DNA from: Opitutales bacterium
Lineage (GTDB): Bacteria > Verrucomicrobiota > Verrucomicrobiia > Opitutales > UBA2987
Length of the DNA stretch: 24,491 nt
Direction of reading: 5' to 3'
NCBI GenBank assembly: GCA_021772555.1
Contig: JAJFLT010000036.1
Coordinates: 1 to 24,491 of the forward strand
Part shown: one piece after another, positions 23,774 through 24,491 of the stretch
Numbering within the stretch: position 1 is the stretch's first letter
Layout: every line of letters begins with the position of its first letter
The notes under the pieces: generated by a model
The model's database searches: none
What the model saw: only the letters and a program-made list of their open reading frames with translations
Told to the model about the DNA's origin: nothing
Position numbers and translations under genes: made by a program

Positions 23774-24220
23774 TTATTTCTTGCCGCGCTTGTCTTCACC
23801 CTCGGTAAGTAGCGCTTCGCCCGATTTGTAGTCCTCAAAGCGGGAAGCCATATATTTCAAGGTTTGCTCCAACTGCGAGTCCCGTGCGCATTCTCTGCCT
23901 AAAATGGCAAAAGCCTCCCGCAGGTGAGGCGGAACGGGAAAGTGAAAGGAGCATTCCCCGGTGGGTTGAACTTTGACCAGACCATCTTCCAGCTTTGTCC
24001 GGCTAATGATTTCTTCCAGGTAGGCTGATAAAAGAGCTGCCCGGCGGGATTTGGTATCAAAGCCACGAATGATCCTTCCCGCCATATCAGGGGAATAGGA
24101 CTCCCCTTGAATAACTTTGGTAACGGCGCTGGGCAACAACCCGCAGTCGGCGGCCAGTTCTGATTTCTTGCGCCCATCCAGGCGTAGAAACTCCTCCAAG
24201 GATTTTCCAAGCAATTTCAT
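23774..24220 (-). CDS. Helix-turn-helix transcriptional regulator (XRE-like) next to feo
   Basis: This 148-residue protein has an N-terminal XRE-type HTH at about residues 16-40 (KKSELAADCGLLPSAVTKVIQG). The rest is mostly helical and charged, with a short SFHFPVPPHLREAF segment and a basic C-terminus. The domain after the HTH is not recognised. It converges on the feo operon with a ten-base gap. A purine-rich AGGGGGAGA lies directly before the ATG, and a Fur-hexamer-like sequence lies just upstream, so it may itself respond to iron. Whether it regulates feo is an inference from position; the usual FeoC is absent. Confidence 0.8.
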   Translation of the reverse strand: MKLLGKSLEEFLRLDGRKKSELAADCGLLPSAVTKVIQGESYSPDMAGRIIRGFDTKSRRAALLSAYLEEIISRTKLEDGLVKVQPTGECSFHFPVPPHLREAFAILGRECARDSQLEQTLKYMASRFEDYKSGEALLTEGEDKRGKK

Positions 24221-24235
24221 TCTCCCCCTAATTTC

Positions 24236-24253
24236 GATATTATTAATGATAAT
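24236..24253. promoter_or_regulatory. Fur-hexamer-like triplet upstream of the HTH gene
   Basis: Three consecutive hexamers GATATT, ATTAAT and GATAAT match the GATAAT repeat model of Fur sites at 15 of 18 positions, the last one perfectly. The site starts 15 bases upstream of the HTH gene's start codon, within its leader or promoter. Iron-dependent control is plausible but unproved; AT-rich DNA gives such matches by chance. Confidence 0.4.
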
Positions 24254-24491
24254 TACGTATCAGTAAATGTTTTCTTGCATTTTTGGAAACCATATCAAGA
24301 GATCGACAACTCACTTAAAAAGTTGAGCAGGTTTGCCGCTGAATATCCGCGGAGAAGACAATCCACGGAAAAAAATCAAACACTATAAATCCCGCAATGA
24401 TCGATTTTCCATCAGGCAAAAAGCGCGCTCAAGCGTCATGCCACACCGTAAGCCCATCTTTTCTCCGAAAGGAAAGAGCGCAAAACTGAGC
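24254..24491. other. Terminal intergenic stretch without a supported gene
   Basis: No confident gene is seen in the last 238 bases. An open frame from an ATG at 24438 runs off the window end on + without a ribosome binding site. On - a 24-codon frame starts near 24457 behind GGAG. Neither is supported. The HTH gene promoter presumably lies at the left end of this stretch. Confidence 0.4.

Overview
The window looks like a chromosomal stretch of a Gram-negative, heterotrophic bacterium, most likely from the Verrucomicrobiota (Opitutae/Puniceicoccales-like). This is inferred from the combination of a PEP-CTERM surface protein, LL-diaminopimelate aminotransferase, FeoA/FeoB plus a small Cys-rich FeoB partner, PPC-like secreted domains and a moderately GC-rich composition. 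No marker gene settles it. No rRNA, tRNA, CRISPR, prophage or insertion sequence was found.

Layout. 1-3.7 kb (+ strand): the tail of an unknown membrane protein, an exported six-hairpin-glycosidase-like protein, an exported di-haem cytochrome c peroxidase and a PEP-CTERM protein. 3.7-8.8 kb (- strand): a molybdenum hydroxylase operon in the order FAD subunit, [2Fe-2S] subunit, Mo catalytic subunit, MoaD/ThiS-like protein, then a Tat-exported aldo/keto reductase. 9.0-12.8 kb (+): an orphan exported protein, an M3 oligopeptidase and a YugP-type membrane zinc peptidase. 12.8-15.8 kb (-): nadB (quinolinate/NAD synthesis), a four-TM protein and an inositol-monophosphatase-family enzyme.

15.8-18.0 kb is the most accessory part. 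It holds a non-coding stretch built of degenerate intergenic phrases, a VapBC-type toxin-antitoxin pair, an ExbD without its ExbB, and a small three-TM protein. By eye it is AT-richer than the flanks. 18.05-20.75 kb: dapL (+, lysine/peptidoglycan synthesis), then on the - strand a tartrate/D-malate-type dehydrogenase and a small membrane protein. 20.75-24.5 kb: a ferrous iron island with a Fur-like palindrome, feoA, feoB and a Cys-rich FeoB partner on +, converging with an HTH regulator on -. The regulator has its own Fur-hexamer-like upstream sequence.

Most of the window is ordinary metabolism. The items most worth a second look are the ubiquitin-fold protein inside the molybdenum hydroxylase operon, the feo island with a convergent and possibly iron-controlled HTH gene, the orphan ExbD with its small membrane neighbour, and several near-perfect inverted or direct repeats directly upstream of genes. 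I did not find a convincing wholly new multi-gene system.
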